From contig BJGH01000008.1 in NCBI GenBank assembly GCA_014190355.1, positions 1 through 63,368 on the forward strand: 63,368 nt of DNA, in the 5' to 3' direction. Shown one piece after another: positions 1 to 9,280 of this stretch. Numbering within the stretch: the first letter of the stretch is position 1; each line of letters opens with the position of its first letter. Under the pieces are notes generated by a model that worked only from the letters and a program-made list of their open reading frames with translations, did no database searches and was not told the origin of the DNA. The position numbers and the translations under genes are program-made. Origin of the DNA: Alphaproteobacteria bacterium (GTDB lineage: Bacteria > Pseudomonadota > Alphaproteobacteria > Rickettsiales > UBA1997).

Positions 1-155
1 TACCAGCTAGCGTTGAAATGGTTATGCCAGGAGATAATACTAAACTTACTGTTGAATTAATTGCCCCAATCGCCATGGAAGAAGGTCTTCGCTTCGCTAT
101 CCGTGAAGGTGGAAGAACAGTTGGTGCTGGTGTGGTTAGTAAAATTATAAAATAA
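1..155 (+). CDS. tuf: Elongation factor Tu, C-terminal end (partial)
   Basis: Only the last 50 codons lie in the window; the first complete codon is at 3. EF-Tu delivers aminoacyl-tRNA to the ribosome as a GTP complex. The residues seen are the end of beta-barrel domain 3, including the VEMVMPGDN stretch and the near-terminal [12 protein letters not shown] signature, followed by TAA. It lies 64 bases upstream of rpsJ, the usual str-to-S10 junction in proteobacteria, so co-transcription is likely. The 5' part is outside the window. Confidence 0.97.
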   Translation, partial: PASVEMVMPGDNTKLTVELIAPIAMEEGLRFAIREGGRTVGAGVVSKIIK

Positions 156-219
156 ATTAATTAATTATTAACAATTCCTAAAACTAAAATATTTGGGAAT
201 GGTTAAAGTAAGATAAAAT

Positions 220-540
220 ATGAAAAATAAAGAAAATATTAAAATAACCTTAGAATCATTCGATCACTTTGTTTTAAACAAAGCAATGAACGAAATTATT
301 GCTACTGTTAGAAGAACAGGTGCTGGAATTAAAGGTCCAATTCCACTGCCAACCAAAATTGAAAAGTTTTGTGTTATTAGAAGTCCGCATGTCGACAAAG
401 ACTCTCGCGAACATTTTGAAATTAGATCTTCTAAAAGATTACTAATAATTACACCTACGACCCAAACTGTTGACGCTCTTATGAAATTAAATCTTTCAGC
501 AGGTGTTAATATTAAAATAGCAATTAATGGTAAAAATTAA
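220..540 (+). CDS. rpsJ: 30S ribosomal protein S10
   Basis: First gene of the S10 cluster, 106 residues (family about 103). S10 sits in the 30S head and in E. coli also joins the NusB antitermination complex. The [10 protein letters not shown] loop (about residues 38-47) and the [11 protein letters not shown] segment are diagnostic. The ATG at 220 has no strong Shine-Dalgarno, which is common in this window. rplC follows after 36 bases. Confidence 0.98.
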   Translation: MKNKENIKITLESFDHFVLNKAMNEIIATVRRTGAGIKGPIPLPTKIEKFCVIRSPHVDKDSREHFEIRSSKRLLIITPTTQTVDALMKLNLSAGVNIKIAINGKN

Positions 541-576
541 AGAATTACTGATAATTAACCGAAATATATATTAAAA

Positions 577-1206
577 ATGTTAGAATTAGTTGGAAAAAAA
601 ATAGGAATGACTCACATCTACAAAGAATCAGGTAATATTGTGCCTCTTACTTTAGTAGAGCTTTTCGATAATACTGTAATGGAGGTATCCCAAAACACTG
701 AAAATGAGTACAAAAATATTTTGGTAGCATTTCAGAAGTTAGAGAACGCCAAAAAAATATCTAAACCAGTTGCGGGAATCTTTAATAAAAAGTCGATTGC
801 TTTACACAAAATTATCCACGGATGTAAAGTTTCTAAAAATTCACAAATTAAGGTTGGTGATAACATAGATTTTTCCTCTCTTATTAAGCAAGGGGATAAA
901 ATTAATATTTCGGCAATTACTACTGGTAAAGGTTTTGCAGGGGTAATGAAGAGGTGGAATTTTAGAGGCTTAGAAGCATCTCATGGCGTTTCAATTTCTC
1001 ACCGTTCCCACGGTTCTACAGGTCAAAGACAAGATCCAGGTAAAACTTTTCGCGGAAAAAAAATGGCTGGACACATGGGTGTCGATAAAATTACCACTCG
1101 AAACCTAGAAGTTTGCATTATCGACAAAGAAAAATCACTTATCGCTATTAAAGGTGCGATTCCAGGAAAATCTGGATCTCAAGTGGTTGTAAAAATTAAA
1201 TATTAA
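577..1206 (+). CDS. rplC: 50S ribosomal protein L3
   Basis: 209 residues, normal length. L3 is an early 23S rRNA binder near the peptidyl transferase centre. The N-terminus (ELVGKKIGMTHIY) and the long central loop with GKGFAGVMKRWNF and HRSHGSTGQRQDPGKT are typical. The Gln in GQRQDPG is the residue methylated by PrmB in E. coli. rplD follows after 4 bases. Confidence 0.98.
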   Translation: MLELVGKKIGMTHIYKESGNIVPLTLVELFDNTVMEVSQNTENEYKNILVAFQKLENAKKISKPVAGIFNKKSIALHKIIHGCKVSKNSQIKVGDNIDFSSLIKQGDKINISAITTGKGFAGVMKRWNFRGLEASHGVSISHRSHGSTGQRQDPGKTFRGKKMAGHMGVDKITTRNLEVCIIDKEKSLIAIKGAIPGKSGSQVVVKIKY

Positions 1207-1210
1207 ATTT

Positions 1211-1834
1211 ATGAGTGCAGTATCTTTAAAAGTACTAGATTTTAACAAAGATAGTTTTGAAACAAAAAGCTATAACCTTCCAACACTTGAAGTTAAAAGT
1301 GCCAAGTCGGTTGCCTATGTTATTAGATGGCAGTTGGCCAGAAGAAGAGCTGGAAGTGCTAAAACTAAAACAATGGCTGAAGTTTCAGGAACTACAGCAA
1401 AACCTTGGAAACAAAAAGGAACAGGACGGGCCCGACAAGGTAGTAGAAGGTCAGTTCAGTTTGTTGGCGGAAGAACATGCCACGGACCAATGCCAAGATC
1501 TTTTGATTTTACAATGCCAAAGAAAATTATTGACTTAGCATTAGCTGATGCTCTTCGTTTTAAAATTAAAGATAATAAAGTAGCTGTTTTTGAAGGTTCA
1601 CCAAAGATAGTTAAAACTAATAAAATTTATGATTTACTTAAAAAAAATGGTTTTGAAAAAGTTTTATTCGTATATAATGAAAAAAATGAAAATCTAACAA
1701 AATCAATTAGAAATATTAAAAATGTTAAGGCAATTGAAGGAAAAGCTCTTAATGTTTATGACATTCTTAACTATGATCATGTTATTGTAGAAAATAATTT
1801 GATCGAAACAAAAATAATTAAAGCTATAGAATAA
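1211..1834 (+). CDS. rplD: 50S ribosomal protein L4
   Basis: 207 residues. L4 binds 23S rRNA and lines the peptide exit tunnel. The tunnel extension is visible (KPWKQKGTGRARQGSRRS, about residues 65-82). In E. coli L4 also represses its own operon through the S10 leader; nothing in the 64-base leader here shows that. Its TAA overlaps the rplW ATG by one base. Confidence 0.98.
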   Translation: MSAVSLKVLDFNKDSFETKSYNLPTLEVKSAKSVAYVIRWQLARRRAGSAKTKTMAEVSGTTAKPWKQKGTGRARQGSRRSVQFVGGRTCHGPMPRSFDFTMPKKIIDLALADALRFKIKDNKVAVFEGSPKIVKTNKIYDLLKKNGFEKVLFVYNEKNENLTKSIRNIKNVKAIEGKALNVYDILNYDHVIVENNLIETKIIKAIE

Positions 1835-2124
1835 TGACAGGGATTATTAATTACGACAAAGTTAAAGGTTTTGTATTTACTGAAAAAGCCAATAAGCTAA
1901 TTGCTGAAAATGGCAAGTATACATTCTGGGTTTCTAAAGATATTAACAAAAAAGAAATTGCCAGTTTAATTAAAAAACTTTACAATGTTACGGTCAAAAA
2001 GATCAACATTATCAATACTGCGGGTAAGCCTAAAATTTTTCGCGGTTATCATACTTCAACAAGTTCGGCCAAAAAAGCCGTTATAACTTTAGAAAAAGGA
2101 CAAACAATAAATTTTGGATCATAA
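1834..2124 (+). CDS. rplW: 50S ribosomal protein L23
   Basis: 96 residues. L23 sits at the tunnel exit and docks trigger factor and SRP. The TEKANKL start, the KIYNVTVKKIN-like core and the C-terminal AVITLEKGQ are typical. The start overlaps the rplD stop by one base (TAATG), implying translational coupling. Confidence 0.97.
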   Translation: MTGIINYDKVKGFVFTEKANKLIAENGKYTFWVSKDINKKEIASLIKKLYNVTVKKINIINTAGKPKIFRGYHTSTSSAKKAVITLEKGQTINFGS

Positions 2125-2127
2125 GCC

Positions 2128-2961
2128 ATGGCACTAAAAAACTATAAAGCGATTACACCTTCACTGAGAAAACTTGTAGCTGTTGACAGAAGCGAGTTGT
2201 GGAAAGGTGGTCCATTAAAAATTTTAACCAAGAAAGTTTCTGAAAAATCTGGAAGAAATAATATTGGTCATATAACTGTACGACATAAATCCGGTGGTCA
2301 TAAAAAAACATTTAGAATGATTGATTTTAAAAGGGATCGTTATGATATTGAAGCAGTCGTAGAAAGAGTAGAGTATGATCCAAATCGTACTGCATTTATT
2401 GCACTACTTAAATATTCAGATGGCGTATTTTCATATATTCTTGCCCCAAACAAAATAGTCGTTGGTGAAAAACTAATGTCATCAAGAAAGCTTATTGATG
2501 TTAAAAACGGTAATGCTATGCCACTTGCGGTAATTCCAATCGGCTCTATAATTCATAATATCGAACTTAAGCCAGGGTGCGGAGGGGCAGTCTCTCGATC
2601 AGCTGGAAGCTACTCTCAGCTTATTGGTAAAGATTCTGGATATGCTTTAGTAAAAATGCAATCAGGAGAAATAAGATTATTTCAACTAGAATGTATGGCA
2701 ACTATTGGAACAGTTTCTAATATTGATAACAAAAATATTACCATTGGTAAGGCTGGAAGATCTCGCTGGTTAGGTATCAGACCTACAGTTAGAGGTGTTG
2801 CCATGAACCCAGTGGATCACCCACATGGTGGTGGTGAAGGTAAAACTTCTGGTGGTAGACATCCAGTTTCGCCAACTGGTGTTTCAGCTAAAGGTAAAAT
2901 TACTAGAAAGAGAAACAAAGTTACTAATCGTTTCATTGTTAAATCAAGAAGAAAAAAATAA
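2128..2961 (+). CDS. rplB: 50S ribosomal protein L2
   Basis: 277 residues, normal length. L2 is needed for subunit association and the peptidyl transferase centre. The C-terminal [13 protein letters not shown] motif (about residues 226-238), with its conserved His, and the following [10 protein letters not shown] are present. It lies between rplW (3-base gap) and rpsS (16-base gap). Confidence 0.99.
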   Translation: MALKNYKAITPSLRKLVAVDRSELWKGGPLKILTKKVSEKSGRNNIGHITVRHKSGGHKKTFRMIDFKRDRYDIEAVVERVEYDPNRTAFIALLKYSDGVFSYILAPNKIVVGEKLMSSRKLIDVKNGNAMPLAVIPIGSIIHNIELKPGCGGAVSRSAGSYSQLIGKDSGYALVKMQSGEIRLFQLECMATIGTVSNIDNKNITIGKAGRSRWLGIRPTVRGVAMNPVDHPHGGGEGKTSGGRHPVSPTGVSAKGKITRKRNKVTNRFIVKSRRKK

Positions 2962-2977
2962 TTTTTAAATTTTAATT

Positions 2978-3256
2978 ATGCCAAGATCAACATGGAAAAC
3001 ACCGTTTGTAGACGGATATTTACTTAATAAAGTTAGGGATTATCTTAACTCATCAAAAAAACAAGTTATCAAAACTTGGTCGAGAAGATCTACCATTCTT
3101 CCGCAATTTGTTGGTGTAAATTTTGCTGTTCATAATGGCAAAAAATTTGTACCAGTTTCTATTACCGAAGGAATGGTTGGGCATAAGCTCGGTGAGTTTG
3201 CGCCAACTAGAACATTCCATGGACATAGCGGCGATAAAAAAGTAACAAAAAGTTAA
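2978..3256 (+). CDS. rpsS: 30S ribosomal protein S19
   Basis: 92 residues. S19 forms a head complex with S13 and contacts the A-site finger. The [11 protein letters not shown] start, [15 protein letters not shown] and the C-terminal [13 protein letters not shown] are family signatures. rplV begins 3 bases downstream. Confidence 0.98.
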   Translation: MPRSTWKTPFVDGYLLNKVRDYLNSSKKQVIKTWSRRSTILPQFVGVNFAVHNGKKFVPVSITEGMVGHKLGEFAPTRTFHGHSGDKKVTKS

Positions 3257-3259
3257 TTT

Positions 3260-3634
3260 ATGATTAAAACAGCACAAGCAACACTTAAATCAGTAAAATC
3301 AAGTCCTGTAAAAGTAATGAAAATTACTAAAAACATTACTGGGAGACCTGTATCTGAGGTGTTAATGATATTACAATTTTCAAACTTAAAACTTGCTCCT
3401 GTGATTAGAGCTCTGGTTTATTCTGCTATGGCTAACGCAGAAAATAATCATGATATGAATATTGATGATCTTTATGTTAAAGAAATCAATGTTGGAAGAG
3501 CATTTGCACTTAGAAGATTTGCTGCTCGAGGACGAGGTAAATCAAGTAGAATTTTAAAAACATTTAGCAATATCAAAGTTATATTGGCACAATATGACAA
3601 TGATAAAGAAACTAACCAAAAATTGAGGAAATAA
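3260..3634 (+). CDS. rplV: 50S ribosomal protein L22
   Basis: 124 residues. L22 lines the exit tunnel with its beta-hairpin; the hairpin sequence GRAFALRRFAARGRGKSSR is seen near residues 77-95. The C-terminus is slightly longer than in E. coli and charged. The TAA overlaps the rpsC ATG by one base. Confidence 0.97.
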   Translation: MIKTAQATLKSVKSSPVKVMKITKNITGRPVSEVLMILQFSNLKLAPVIRALVYSAMANAENNHDMNIDDLYVKEINVGRAFALRRFAARGRGKSSRILKTFSNIKVILAQYDNDKETNQKLRK

Positions 3635-4281
3635 TGGGTCAAAAAGTTAATCCACTAGGTTTTAGAATACCAATCAATAAACAGCTATGGCAATCGGTTT
3701 GGTATGACAAAAAAAATTATTCAAAAAAACTTATAAATGATATTGAAATTAGAAGGTTCATTTGCAAAAATTATGCACATTGTGGAATCGGCAGTGTTGT
3801 GATTGAAAGGCCTTCTGATAAAATGAACTTAATAATTAAAACATCTAAGCCTGGTGTGTTAATTGGTAAAAAGGGGCTTGATATTGAAAAAATCAATCAA
3901 TCAATTGAGAAGATTGCTCGGTGCAAAGTAGAAGTTAAAATTGTTGAGATTGATAAACCTGATATTAATTCTTCACTTGTTGCTCAAAGCATTGCTAAAC
4001 AGCTTGAAGGGCGTGCAGCTTTCAAAAAAGTTATGAAAAAAGCGATGCAATCGGCAATGAAATACGGTGCGATGGGAATCAAAGTAAGTTGTGCTGGACG
4101 TCTTGGTGGTGCAGAAATCGCTAGGACTGAATGGTATAAAGAAGGTTCTATACCATTGCACACATTACGATGCAATATAGATTACGCAACCGCAAAAGCT
4201 TATACTACATATGGAGTTATAGGAGTTAAGGTTTGGATTTATAAAGGTTTTATTGAAAAAAAGAAAAATAATAATCAATAA
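3634..4281 (+). CDS. rpsC: 30S ribosomal protein S3
   Basis: 215 residues. S3 forms part of the mRNA entry site. The start GQKVNPLGFRIP, a type II KH domain with GKKGLDIEKI, and the C-terminal GRLGGAEIARTEWYKEG signature are all clear. A 48-base gap separates it from rplP, larger than most gaps in this operon. Confidence 0.98.
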   Translation: MGQKVNPLGFRIPINKQLWQSVWYDKKNYSKKLINDIEIRRFICKNYAHCGIGSVVIERPSDKMNLIIKTSKPGVLIGKKGLDIEKINQSIEKIARCKVEVKIVEIDKPDINSSLVAQSIAKQLEGRAAFKKVMKKAMQSAMKYGAMGIKVSCAGRLGGAEIARTEWYKEGSIPLHTLRCNIDYATAKAYTTYGVIGVKVWIYKGFIEKKKNNNQ

Positions 4282-4329
4282 AATATATTGAATTTAAATA
4301 TTTATAATAAATAATTATTAGGAATAAAA

Positions 4330-4743
4330 ATGTTAGTTCCAGCAAAAACAAAATATAGAAAAGCCCAAAAAGGTGGCAAAAAAATTCTTGGTGTTGCCAG
4401 TAATGGTAATAGTCTAAAGTTTGGTTCTTTTGGTTTAAAAGCCCTTGAGCCTTCTAAGCTCAATTCTAAACAAATTGAGTCTGCTAGAAAAGTAATTACA
4501 CGCTACATGAAAAGAGCGGGAAAGTTATGGATTATGGTTTTCCCTCATACTCCGGTTACTAAAAAACCAGCTGAGGTAAGAATGGGAAGTGGTAAAGGTA
4601 ATGTTGAGTATTACATTGCTAAAATTAAACCAGGAAGAATAATTTTTGAGATTGATGGAATTGATCCAGTAGCAGCTCAAGAAGCTTTACTAAAAGCATC
4701 TTCCAAGCTACCTTTTAAATCTAAAATTGTAAATTATTTATAA
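4330..4743 (+). CDS. rplP: 50S ribosomal protein L16
   Basis: 137 residues. L16 helps to position A-site tRNA. The start MLVPAKTKYRKAQKGG and the VRMGSGKGNVEYY motif are typical. A weak AGGA lies before the start. The next gene, rpmC, begins one base after the stop. Confidence 0.98.
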   Translation: MLVPAKTKYRKAQKGGKKILGVASNGNSLKFGSFGLKALEPSKLNSKQIESARKVITRYMKRAGKLWIMVFPHTPVTKKPAEVRMGSGKGNVEYYIAKIKPGRIIFEIDGIDPVAAQEALLKASSKLPFKSKIVNYL

Positions 4744-4744
4744 A

Positions 4745-4915
4745 ATGAAAAAAGAAGAAAAAGCAGAAAATTTAATAAAAATAGTTGAGCTAAAAAAAGA
4801 GCTTCTTGGCTTAAGGGTTAAGATAAGCATGGGCGAAACAATTCCTTCTGGCAAGATTAAATCAATTAGAAAAGAAATTGCGAGAATTTATACAAAATTA
4901 AATAGCAATAAATAA
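4745..4915 (+). CDS. rpmC: 50S ribosomal protein L29
   Basis: A 56-residue gene between rplP and rpsQ, read directly from the DNA. L29 sits beside L23 at the tunnel exit. The protein is two helices: a Lys/Glu-rich first helix, the LKKELLGLRVKISMGE middle (family: KELFNLRFQ...), and the C-terminal IRKEIARIYTKLN, matching the RRxIARxxTxL signature. Gaps of 1 and 3 bases to its neighbours and the canonical position make the call safe. Confidence 0.95.
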   Translation: MKKEEKAENLIKIVELKKELLGLRVKISMGETIPSGKIKSIRKEIARIYTKLNSNK

Positions 4916-4918
4916 ATT

Positions 4919-5137
4919 ATGAAAGTTAAAGTATTAAACATAATTGATAGTAAAACTTTTAAAGCGGTCTCAACTGTTTTCAAAAAACATCAAAAATACG
5001 GGAAATATGTTACTTCCCACAAGAAGTTTTTAGTCGATTCATCTGGAAATCAGGTCGAGGTTGGGCAAGAGGTTGAAATTATCAATTCTAGACCAATTTC
5101 TAAAAGAAAAAAATGGGCCATTAAAAACAAAAAATAA
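4919..5137 (+). CDS. rpsQ: 30S ribosomal protein S17
   Basis: 72 residues, slightly short (E. coli 84). S17 is a primary 16S rRNA binder with an OB fold. The core is recognisable: KTFKAVSTVFKKHQKYGKYV, then HKKFLVDSSG and the C-terminal RPISKRKKW (family RPLSKTK.W). The N-terminal extension common in other bacteria is missing. Confidence 0.96.
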   Translation: MKVKVLNIIDSKTFKAVSTVFKKHQKYGKYVTSHKKFLVDSSGNQVEVGQEVEIINSRPISKRKKWAIKNKK

Positions 5138-5167
5138 TATAAAAAAATAGAAAATAAAAGAGGTTAT

Positions 5168-5536
5168 ATGATACAAATGCAAACAATCCTAGTTGTAGCT
5201 GATAACTCAGGAGCCAAAAAAGCAAAATGCATCAAGATTCTTGGAGGAAGTAATCACATGATTACCAAGGTTGGAGACATAGTTGTTGTTTCAATTGTCG
5301 AGGTTTCCCCAACGTCTAAGATTAAAAAAGGATCGGTAGCAAAAGGTGTTATTATTAGAACTAGAAGTAAAATTCGTAGAGCTGATGGTAGTATAATTTG
5401 GTTTGATGACAATGCAATTGTATTGGTTGACAAAGACGGCGAACCAATTGCTACTCGTGTATTTGGTCCTGTTTCAAGAGAAGTAAGACAAAATAATTTT
5501 TTGAAAATTGCTTCATTAGCTTCGGAGGTATTATAA
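5168..5536 (+). CDS. rplN: 50S ribosomal protein L14
   Basis: 122 residues, normal. L14 contacts the 30S through bridges B5 and B8 and is the target of the silencing factor RsfS. The start [19 protein letters not shown] and the C-terminal [11 protein letters not shown] are diagnostic. An AGAGG Shine-Dalgarno precedes the ATG. rplX starts one base after the stop. Confidence 0.98.
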   Translation: MIQMQTILVVADNSGAKKAKCIKILGGSNHMITKVGDIVVVSIVEVSPTSKIKKGSVAKGVIIRTRSKIRRADGSIIWFDDNAIVLVDKDGEPIATRVFGPVSREVRQNNFLKIASLASEVL

Positions 5537-5537
5537 A

Positions 5538-5852
5538 ATGGCAAATAAATTTAAAAAAGGCGATAAGGTTATTGTAATTGCAGGCTCAAGTAAAGGTAAG
5601 CAAGGTTCAATTATTGGTATTAATAAAGATAAGGTTATTGTTGAGGGTGTTAATATTGCAACCATTCACAAAAAACCAACCCAGTCAAATCCTGGTTCAA
5701 TTGTAAAAAAAGAAAAACCGATTCATATTTCCAATATCTCGCATGTTGAAAATAACAAACCAGTTAAAATTAAGTTTGTTATTGATAGTGGTGATGGTAA
5801 AACTTATTCTCGGAAATATCGTGTCTCTAAAAAAACTAAAAATAAAATTTAA
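5538..5852 (+). CDS. rplX: 50S ribosomal protein L24
   Basis: 104 residues. L24 is an assembly initiator bound to the 5' end of 23S rRNA. The KOW motif is clear at the N-terminus ([19 protein letters not shown]), followed by [17 protein letters not shown] and the [11 protein letters not shown] segment. Confidence 0.97.
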   Translation: MANKFKKGDKVIVIAGSSKGKQGSIIGINKDKVIVEGVNIATIHKKPTQSNPGSIVKKEKPIHISNISHVENNKPVKIKFVIDSGDGKTYSRKYRVSKKTKNKI

Positions 5853-5858
5853 TTTAAG

Positions 5859-6395
5859 ATGCAAACTTTAACTGAAAAATTATACAAAAATTCGATTGAG
5901 GATTTGAATAAGAAGTTTTCTTACAAGAATTCAATGGCAATACCTAAGCTTAAAATGGTCAGCGTAAATGTTGGAATCAAAGCTAGTGAAAGTGATAACA
6001 AAACACTTGCATATTTGCTTTCACAAATATCAAATATTACAGGGCAAAAAGCAGTTTTAACAAAATCTCGCAAAGCAATTTCAACCTTTAAGCTTAGAAA
6101 AGACCTTGCAATTGGTTGTAGGGTTACTTTGAGAGGTAAAAAAATGTATCACTTTCTTGATAAGCTTATTAATATAGCTTTACCAAGAATTAGAGATTTT
6201 AGAGGTTTATCAGCTAATGGCTTTAATCAGAGTAATCACTATAGTTTTGGTATCAAGGAGCATAATATTTTTTTGGAAGTCGATCTAGATAATATTCCTA
6301 AACTTTTTGGTTTAAATATTACTGTGGTAACCACAGCAAAAACAAAAGAAGAAGCTCTATTCTTACTTAAAAAAATTAACTTTCCAATTAAATAA
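5859..6395 (+). CDS. rplE: 50S ribosomal protein L5
   Basis: 178 residues. L5 binds 5S rRNA and contacts S13. Signature elements: MAIPKLKMVSVNVGI, the GQKAVLTKSRKAISTFKLR block, and LPRIRDFRGLSANGF. The C-terminal ITVVTTAKTKEEA stretch is typical. Confidence 0.98.
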   Translation: MQTLTEKLYKNSIEDLNKKFSYKNSMAIPKLKMVSVNVGIKASESDNKTLAYLLSQISNITGQKAVLTKSRKAISTFKLRKDLAIGCRVTLRGKKMYHFLDKLINIALPRIRDFRGLSANGFNQSNHYSFGIKEHNIFLEVDLDNIPKLFGLNITVVTTAKTKEEALFLLKKINFPIK

Positions 6396-6398
6396 ACA

Positions 6399-6707
6399 AT
6401 GGCAAAAAAATCAGTAGTAAAAAGAAACAATCAAAGAAAAAAAATGTCTGAGCTCCATAGAGCCAAAAGACAAGCTTTGAAAGATATTTATCATAACGAT
6501 AACCTTTCTTTAGAGGAGAGAATGAAAGCTCAAATTAAATTGTCTGAGTTACCAAGAAACGGTTCTCCTAGTCGTCATCGTAATAGATGTGCTTTAACCG
6601 GTCGTGCCCGTGGTAATCTAAGAAAATTCAATCTGTGCCGTATTGCGGTTAGAGAAGAGGGCTTAGTCGGTAACATTCCGGGTTTATTAAAATCGTCAAA
6701 ATATTAA
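6399..6707 (+). CDS. rpsN: 30S ribosomal protein S14 (long, zinc-free form)
   Basis: 102 residues: the long alphaproteobacterial S14 without the CxxC zinc ribbon. It has SPSRHRNRCALTGRARG and the C-terminal KFNLCRIAVREEG. The two cysteines are not arranged as a zinc site, so this is the C-minus type. Three bases separate it from rplE and four from rpsH. Confidence 0.98.
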   Translation: MAKKSVVKRNNQRKKMSELHRAKRQALKDIYHNDNLSLEERMKAQIKLSELPRNGSPSRHRNRCALTGRARGNLRKFNLCRIAVREEGLVGNIPGLLKSSKY

Positions 6708-6711
6708 AAAC

Positions 6712-7107
6712 ATGTTTAATCATCCTGTATCAGATTTAGTAGCAATTATTCGAAATGGTTACTTGGCAAAAAGACAAACAGTCGCCTCACCAGTTTCAAA
6801 ATTGCGAGAAAATATTTTAAAAATCCTTAAGGAAGAAGGATATATTCTGAGCTATAGTAAAAATAATTCATCAGAAAGAGTAAAGTTTGACATACACTTA
6901 AAATATGCTGGTCATAACGCTCCTGTTCTTAACGAAATTGAAGTTGTTTCAAAGCCTGGTAAAAGAATTTATTGCAATGCTGATAAAATTCCTTTGGTTA
7001 AAAATGGCCTTGGAATGGTTTTATTGTCTACCTCTGTGGGAGTTATTCCTGACTATGAGGCTCGTGCCAAAAATCTTGGTGGTGAGATTTTATTAAAAAT
7101 TTTTTAA
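6712..7107 (+). CDS. rpsH: 30S ribosomal protein S8
   Basis: 131 residues. S8 organises the central domain of 16S rRNA and represses the spc operon in E. coli. The N-terminus HPVSDLVAIIRNGYLA and the C-terminal LSTSVGVIPDYEARAKNLGGEIL are typical. The stop directly precedes rplF. Confidence 0.97.
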   Translation: MFNHPVSDLVAIIRNGYLAKRQTVASPVSKLRENILKILKEEGYILSYSKNNSSERVKFDIHLKYAGHNAPVLNEIEVVSKPGKRIYCNADKIPLVKNGLGMVLLSTSVGVIPDYEARAKNLGGEILLKIF

Positions 7108-7116
7108 TTGTGTTGT

Positions 7117-7653
7117 ATGTCTCGCGTAGGAAAATTACCTGTAAATATTCCAGATAATATCAAAGTTATAATCAATAATAATTCGATTTCTTTTGATAAT
7201 GGAAAGGTTAAAAAAAATTATTCAGTTAGCAAAGGAGTTAAAATAGAATTTGTCGAAAAACAAATAAAATTAGTTGCACAAGAAAATGCACCTTCTAACA
7301 TTTCAATGTTCATTGGAATGGATAGAAGCAATATTAAAAATATTGTACTAGGTCTTCAAACTCCTTTTAAAACAACTCTAGAAATCAATGGTGTTGGTTT
7401 TAAAACAGCTGTTGATAAAACTACATTAGTTTTAACCTTAGGATATAGTCATGAAATATTTTATGCAATCCCAAAGGGAGTAACTATTGCTCCAGAAAAG
7501 CCAAATTTGCTTGTTATTACTGGTGATGACAAAGTTTTGGTTGGACAAACAGTTGCTGAAATAATAGATTTTAAGGGTACTGAACCATATAAAGGTAAAG
7601 GAATTAAAATATTAGGTAAAGCAATTTTAAGAAAAGAAGGTAAGAAAAAATAA
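7117..7653 (+). CDS. rplF: 50S ribosomal protein L6
   Basis: 178 residues from the ATG at 7117, which gives the standard MSRVGKLPVNIP start. An in-frame TTG at 7108 would add only three residues. L6 lies near the factor-binding site. Two L6 repeats are present; the second holds the PEPYKGKGI-like segment (TEPYKGKGIKI) near the C-terminus. A 47-base AT-rich gap follows before rplR. Confidence 0.97.
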   Translation: MSRVGKLPVNIPDNIKVIINNNSISFDNGKVKKNYSVSKGVKIEFVEKQIKLVAQENAPSNISMFIGMDRSNIKNIVLGLQTPFKTTLEINGVGFKTAVDKTTLVLTLGYSHEIFYAIPKGVTIAPEKPNLLVITGDDKVLVGQTVAEIIDFKGTEPYKGKGIKILGKAILRKEGKKK

Positions 7654-7700
7654 ATTTTTTAAACATTAAGAAATAAAATTAAATTATAAATTAAAAAAAA

Positions 7701-8042
7701 ATGTCAAGCTCTATTAGAAGAAAAAATCGCGTAAGCTCTAAAATTAAAAAAAATAATAAGGGCAATAGACCGATTATCAGTGTTTATAAATCAAACAAAA
7801 ACATTTATGTTCAGCTTATTGGTGAGCAGGGTAAAATTATTTGTAGTTACTCATCACTCAAGTTAGAGCATGATAAAAAGATCAAGGGTATTGAGAAAGC
7901 TGATAAAGTTGGAAAAGAATTTGCAAAGCTTTGCATGAAACAAGGAATTAAAGAGGTTGTTTTCAACAAAGGTGCATACAAATATATTGGCCAAGTCAAG
8001 TCGATAGCTGAAGCTTGTCGACAAGAAGGTCTTAATTTTTAA
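7701..8042 (+). CDS. rplR: 50S ribosomal protein L18
   Basis: 113 residues. L18 binds 5S rRNA. The basic N-terminus, RPIISVYKSNKNIYVQLI and the C-terminal FNKGAYKYIGQVKSIAEACRQ match the family signature (FDRGGYxYHGRVxALAxxARE). Confidence 0.97.
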   Translation: MSSSIRRKNRVSSKIKKNNKGNRPIISVYKSNKNIYVQLIGEQGKIICSYSSLKLEHDKKIKGIEKADKVGKEFAKLCMKQGIKEVVFNKGAYKYIGQVKSIAEACRQEGLNF

Positions 8043-8054
8043 AATATTTAAACG

Positions 8055-8627
8055 ATGAGTAAACAACAAACAAAAAATGCACAAAAAGAAAAAGTCGCTA
8101 CTGAAATTGTAGAAAGACTTGTTTCGATAAACCGAGTTTCAAAAACTGTAAAAGGTGGAAAAAACATGTCCTTTTCGGCCCTTGTAATTGTTGGCGATAA
8201 GAACGGCAGAGTAGGTTTCGGCAAGGGAAACGCAACAGAGGTTTCTGATGCCAAAAATAAAGCTTTTGAATCGGCTAAAAAGTCAATGATAAAAGTTTCT
8301 CTTAAAGAGGGTAGAACAATACATCATGATATTTTTGCTAGTTTTTGTTCAGCAAAAGTTTATTTACGGTCAGCTCCAGCTGGAACAGGTGTTATTGCCG
8401 GAGGTCCAATGCGTGCAGTTTTCGAGTGTGTTGGAATCAGCGATGTTGTAGCAAAGTCAGTTGGTACATCAAATCCTTACAATATGGTTGGAGCAGTTTT
8501 TCTGGCTTTAAAAAAACTTGTTTCTCCAAAAATTATTGCCGAAAGAAGGGGTAAAGAAATTTCTGAAATTGTAAAAAGAAGAAATTTAGCAATTAAAAAA
8601 CAAAGCGAAGAAGGAGGAAGTAAATAA
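8055..8627 (+). CDS. rpsE: 30S ribosomal protein S5
   Basis: 190 residues. S5 acts in decoding accuracy and mRNA unwinding. The N-terminal dsRNA-binding-like domain carries [21 protein letters not shown] and [10 protein letters not shown]; the C-terminal domain has [17 protein letters not shown]. The end of the gene contains AAGGAGGA, an unusually strong Shine-Dalgarno for this window, serving rpmD. The stop overlaps the rpmD ATG by one base. Confidence 0.98.
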   Translation: MSKQQTKNAQKEKVATEIVERLVSINRVSKTVKGGKNMSFSALVIVGDKNGRVGFGKGNATEVSDAKNKAFESAKKSMIKVSLKEGRTIHHDIFASFCSAKVYLRSAPAGTGVIAGGPMRAVFECVGISDVVAKSVGTSNPYNMVGAVFLALKKLVSPKIIAERRGKEISEIVKRRNLAIKKQSEEGGSK

Positions 8628-8824
8628 TGAAATTAGAGCAATTTTTAAATAAAAAAATTAAGGTTGAGCAAGTAAAAAGTGGCTTAAAACTTAATGATCG
8701 TCAAAAAGCAAATCTAATTGGACTTGGTTTAAGAGGTATTGGTTCGTCAGTTGAAATCGTTGCAACTCAAGCCATTTTAGGAATGATTAGAAAAATTAAA
8801 CAAATAGTTAAAATTACTAATTAG
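8627..8824 (+). CDS. rpmD: 50S ribosomal protein L30
   Basis: 65 residues. The single L30 fold is seen: [25 protein letters not shown], matching the family's IGxxxxQRxTLxxLGLxK pattern, then a C-terminal [11 protein letters not shown] (usual MIxKVxHLVxV). It is preceded by a strong AAGGAGG inside rpsE. Confidence 0.96.
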   Translation: MKLEQFLNKKIKVEQVKSGLKLNDRQKANLIGLGLRGIGSSVEIVATQAILGMIRKIKQIVKITN

Positions 8825-8847
8825 TAAAAATAATAATAATTTATAAT

Positions 8848-9279
8848 ATGTCATTAGATTTAGAGAAATTACCAAAAATAAAAAGACAATATCGCATTAA
8901 AGTTGGTCGTGGTATAGGTTCAGGAAAAGGCAAGACCTCTGGTCGAGGAGTCAAGGGTCAAAAAGCTAGAACAGGTCATCATAGCGTTAAAGGCTTTGAG
9001 GGCGGTCAAACTCCTGTTCACATGCGTTTGCCAAAAAAGGGTTTTAAAAATATTCATCGAAAAAAGATCGAAGTCGTTAATTTAAACTCAATAGCAAGAT
9101 TAATAACTTCAAAGAAAATTGAAGATGGTAAAGAAATAAACAAAGAAATTCTTGAAAATGTTGGTTTAATTAAGAGTAAAAACTCAAAGGTTAAACTTAT
9201 TATGTCAACCAATGTAGATTTGCCTAAAGCAAAAATTATAGTTGACTTATATTCTAAAACAGCAAAGAGCCTATCATAA
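8848..9279 (+). CDS. rplO: 50S ribosomal protein L15
   Basis: 143 residues. L15 is a late assembly protein. The basic Gly-rich N-terminal arm ([22 protein letters not shown]) and the following [18 protein letters not shown] are diagnostic. The TAA is one base before the secY ATG. Confidence 0.98.
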   Translation: MSLDLEKLPKIKRQYRIKVGRGIGSGKGKTSGRGVKGQKARTGHHSVKGFEGGQTPVHMRLPKKGFKNIHRKKIEVVNLNSIARLITSKKIEDGKEINKEILENVGLIKSKNSKVKLIMSTNVDLPKAKIIVDLYSKTAKSLS

Positions 9280-9280
9280 C

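Noticed and set aside
156-219. Hairpin between tuf and rpsJ (ATTCCT/GGGAAT)
   Set aside because: Only six base pairs with a 15-base loop and no T-run; not convincing as attenuator or terminator.
804-830. DnaA-box-like TTATCCACG
   Set aside because: Single copy within rplC coding sequence, no cluster, no oriC features.
9242-9280. Longer start for secY within rplO
   Set aside because: The extra 13 residues do not match SecY; the ATG at 9281 gives a standard N-terminus.
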